Below are positions 53,776-53,816 of a DNA stretch of 53,816 nucleotides, one piece after another. The position numbers were made by a program, and so were the translations under genes. The notes beneath the pieces are model-generated. The model was given only the letters and a program-made list of their open reading frames with translations. It did no database searches and was not told the DNA's origin. The first letter of the stretch is position 1. Every line of letters begins with the position of its first letter. Source of the stretch: Streptomyces tateyamensis (GTDB lineage: Bacteria; Actinomycetota; Actinomycetes; Streptomycetales; Streptomycetaceae); contig NZ_PYBW01000074.1 of the NCBI RefSeq assembly GCF_003205575.1, positions 1-53,816 of the forward strand. Direction: 5' to 3'.

Positions 53776-53816
53776 GCCTCGGCGCAGCCGGGACGAGCAG
53801 ACCGGAAGGAGGAGGG
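53776..53816 (+). other. Window end after clpX
   Basis: 41 bp. GGAAGGAGGAGGG at the very end looks like the RBS of a next gene lying outside the window. Confidence 0.5.

Overview
The window is a very GC-rich chromosomal segment from an actinobacterium, almost certainly Streptomycetaceae (Streptomyces, Kitasatospora or Streptacidiphilus). Codon third positions are nearly all G or C, GTG and TTG starts are common, and many genes have a -10-like hexamer 6-8 bases before the start codon (leaderless style). The gene content is typical of the family: DasR-type chitin/GlcNAc uptake, LppU, TrkA/DUF3159, tig-clpP1-clpP2-clpX.

Layout. 1-2.2 kb: end of an rRNA operon (5S plus terminator), an orphan LolD-like ABC ATPase and an LppU-like membrane protein. 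2.3-10.3 kb: a potassium-sensing block: kdpD-kdpE, an OB-fold protein, a DUF3159 membrane protein, two TrkA/Ceo NAD-binding subunits and a TRAM-domain RNA methyltransferase, with no potassium pump or channel gene beside them. 10.3-16.7 kb: nitrite assimilation: sirohydrochlorin chelatase and the regulator NnaR diverge from nirB-nirD-narK. 16.7-22.5 kb: accessory-looking genes: a ribbon-helix-helix/Fic-like pair, an RlmA-type methyltransferase, a RecF/SMC-like ATPase overlapping a MazG-like pyrophosphohydrolase, a 316-bp non-coding island with iteron-like repeats and two perfect DnaA boxes, a DUF6099-like gene, a tiny antisense gene, and dapD. 22.6-27 kb: the Hen1-Pnkp RNA repair pair. 27-31 kb: argF with an AT-rich operator-like region, a Cu/Zn-SOD-like protein, and an ECF sigma factor with a membrane partner. 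31.3-34.2 kb: acnA behind two tandem copies of a near-perfect palindrome. 34.4-39.7 kb: a GH18 chitinase with a DasR site, then the ngcEFG importer for GlcNAc/chitobiose. 39.7-53.8 kb: pepN, an amino acid permease, rpiB, an Eis-like acetyltransferase, a PP2C phosphatase, a small membrane protein, a DUF6348-like gene, tRNA-Gly, tRNA-Pro, tig, clpP1, clpP2 and clpX.

How they work together: extracellular chitin is cut by the GH18 enzyme, its sugars enter through NgcEFG, and aconitase next door feeds the TCA cycle. NarK, NirBD, the siroheme-pathway chelatase and NnaR form a nitrite-to-ammonium module. Hen1 and Pnkp repair and methylate cleaved RNA. Tig and ClpXP1P2 handle nascent and damaged proteins under a visible ClgR box. 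The least explained parts are the iteron/DnaA-box island at 20.07-20.39 kb, the ATPase/MazG and Fic-like pairs beside it, and the potassium locus that lacks both transporter genes and the permease usually found there.
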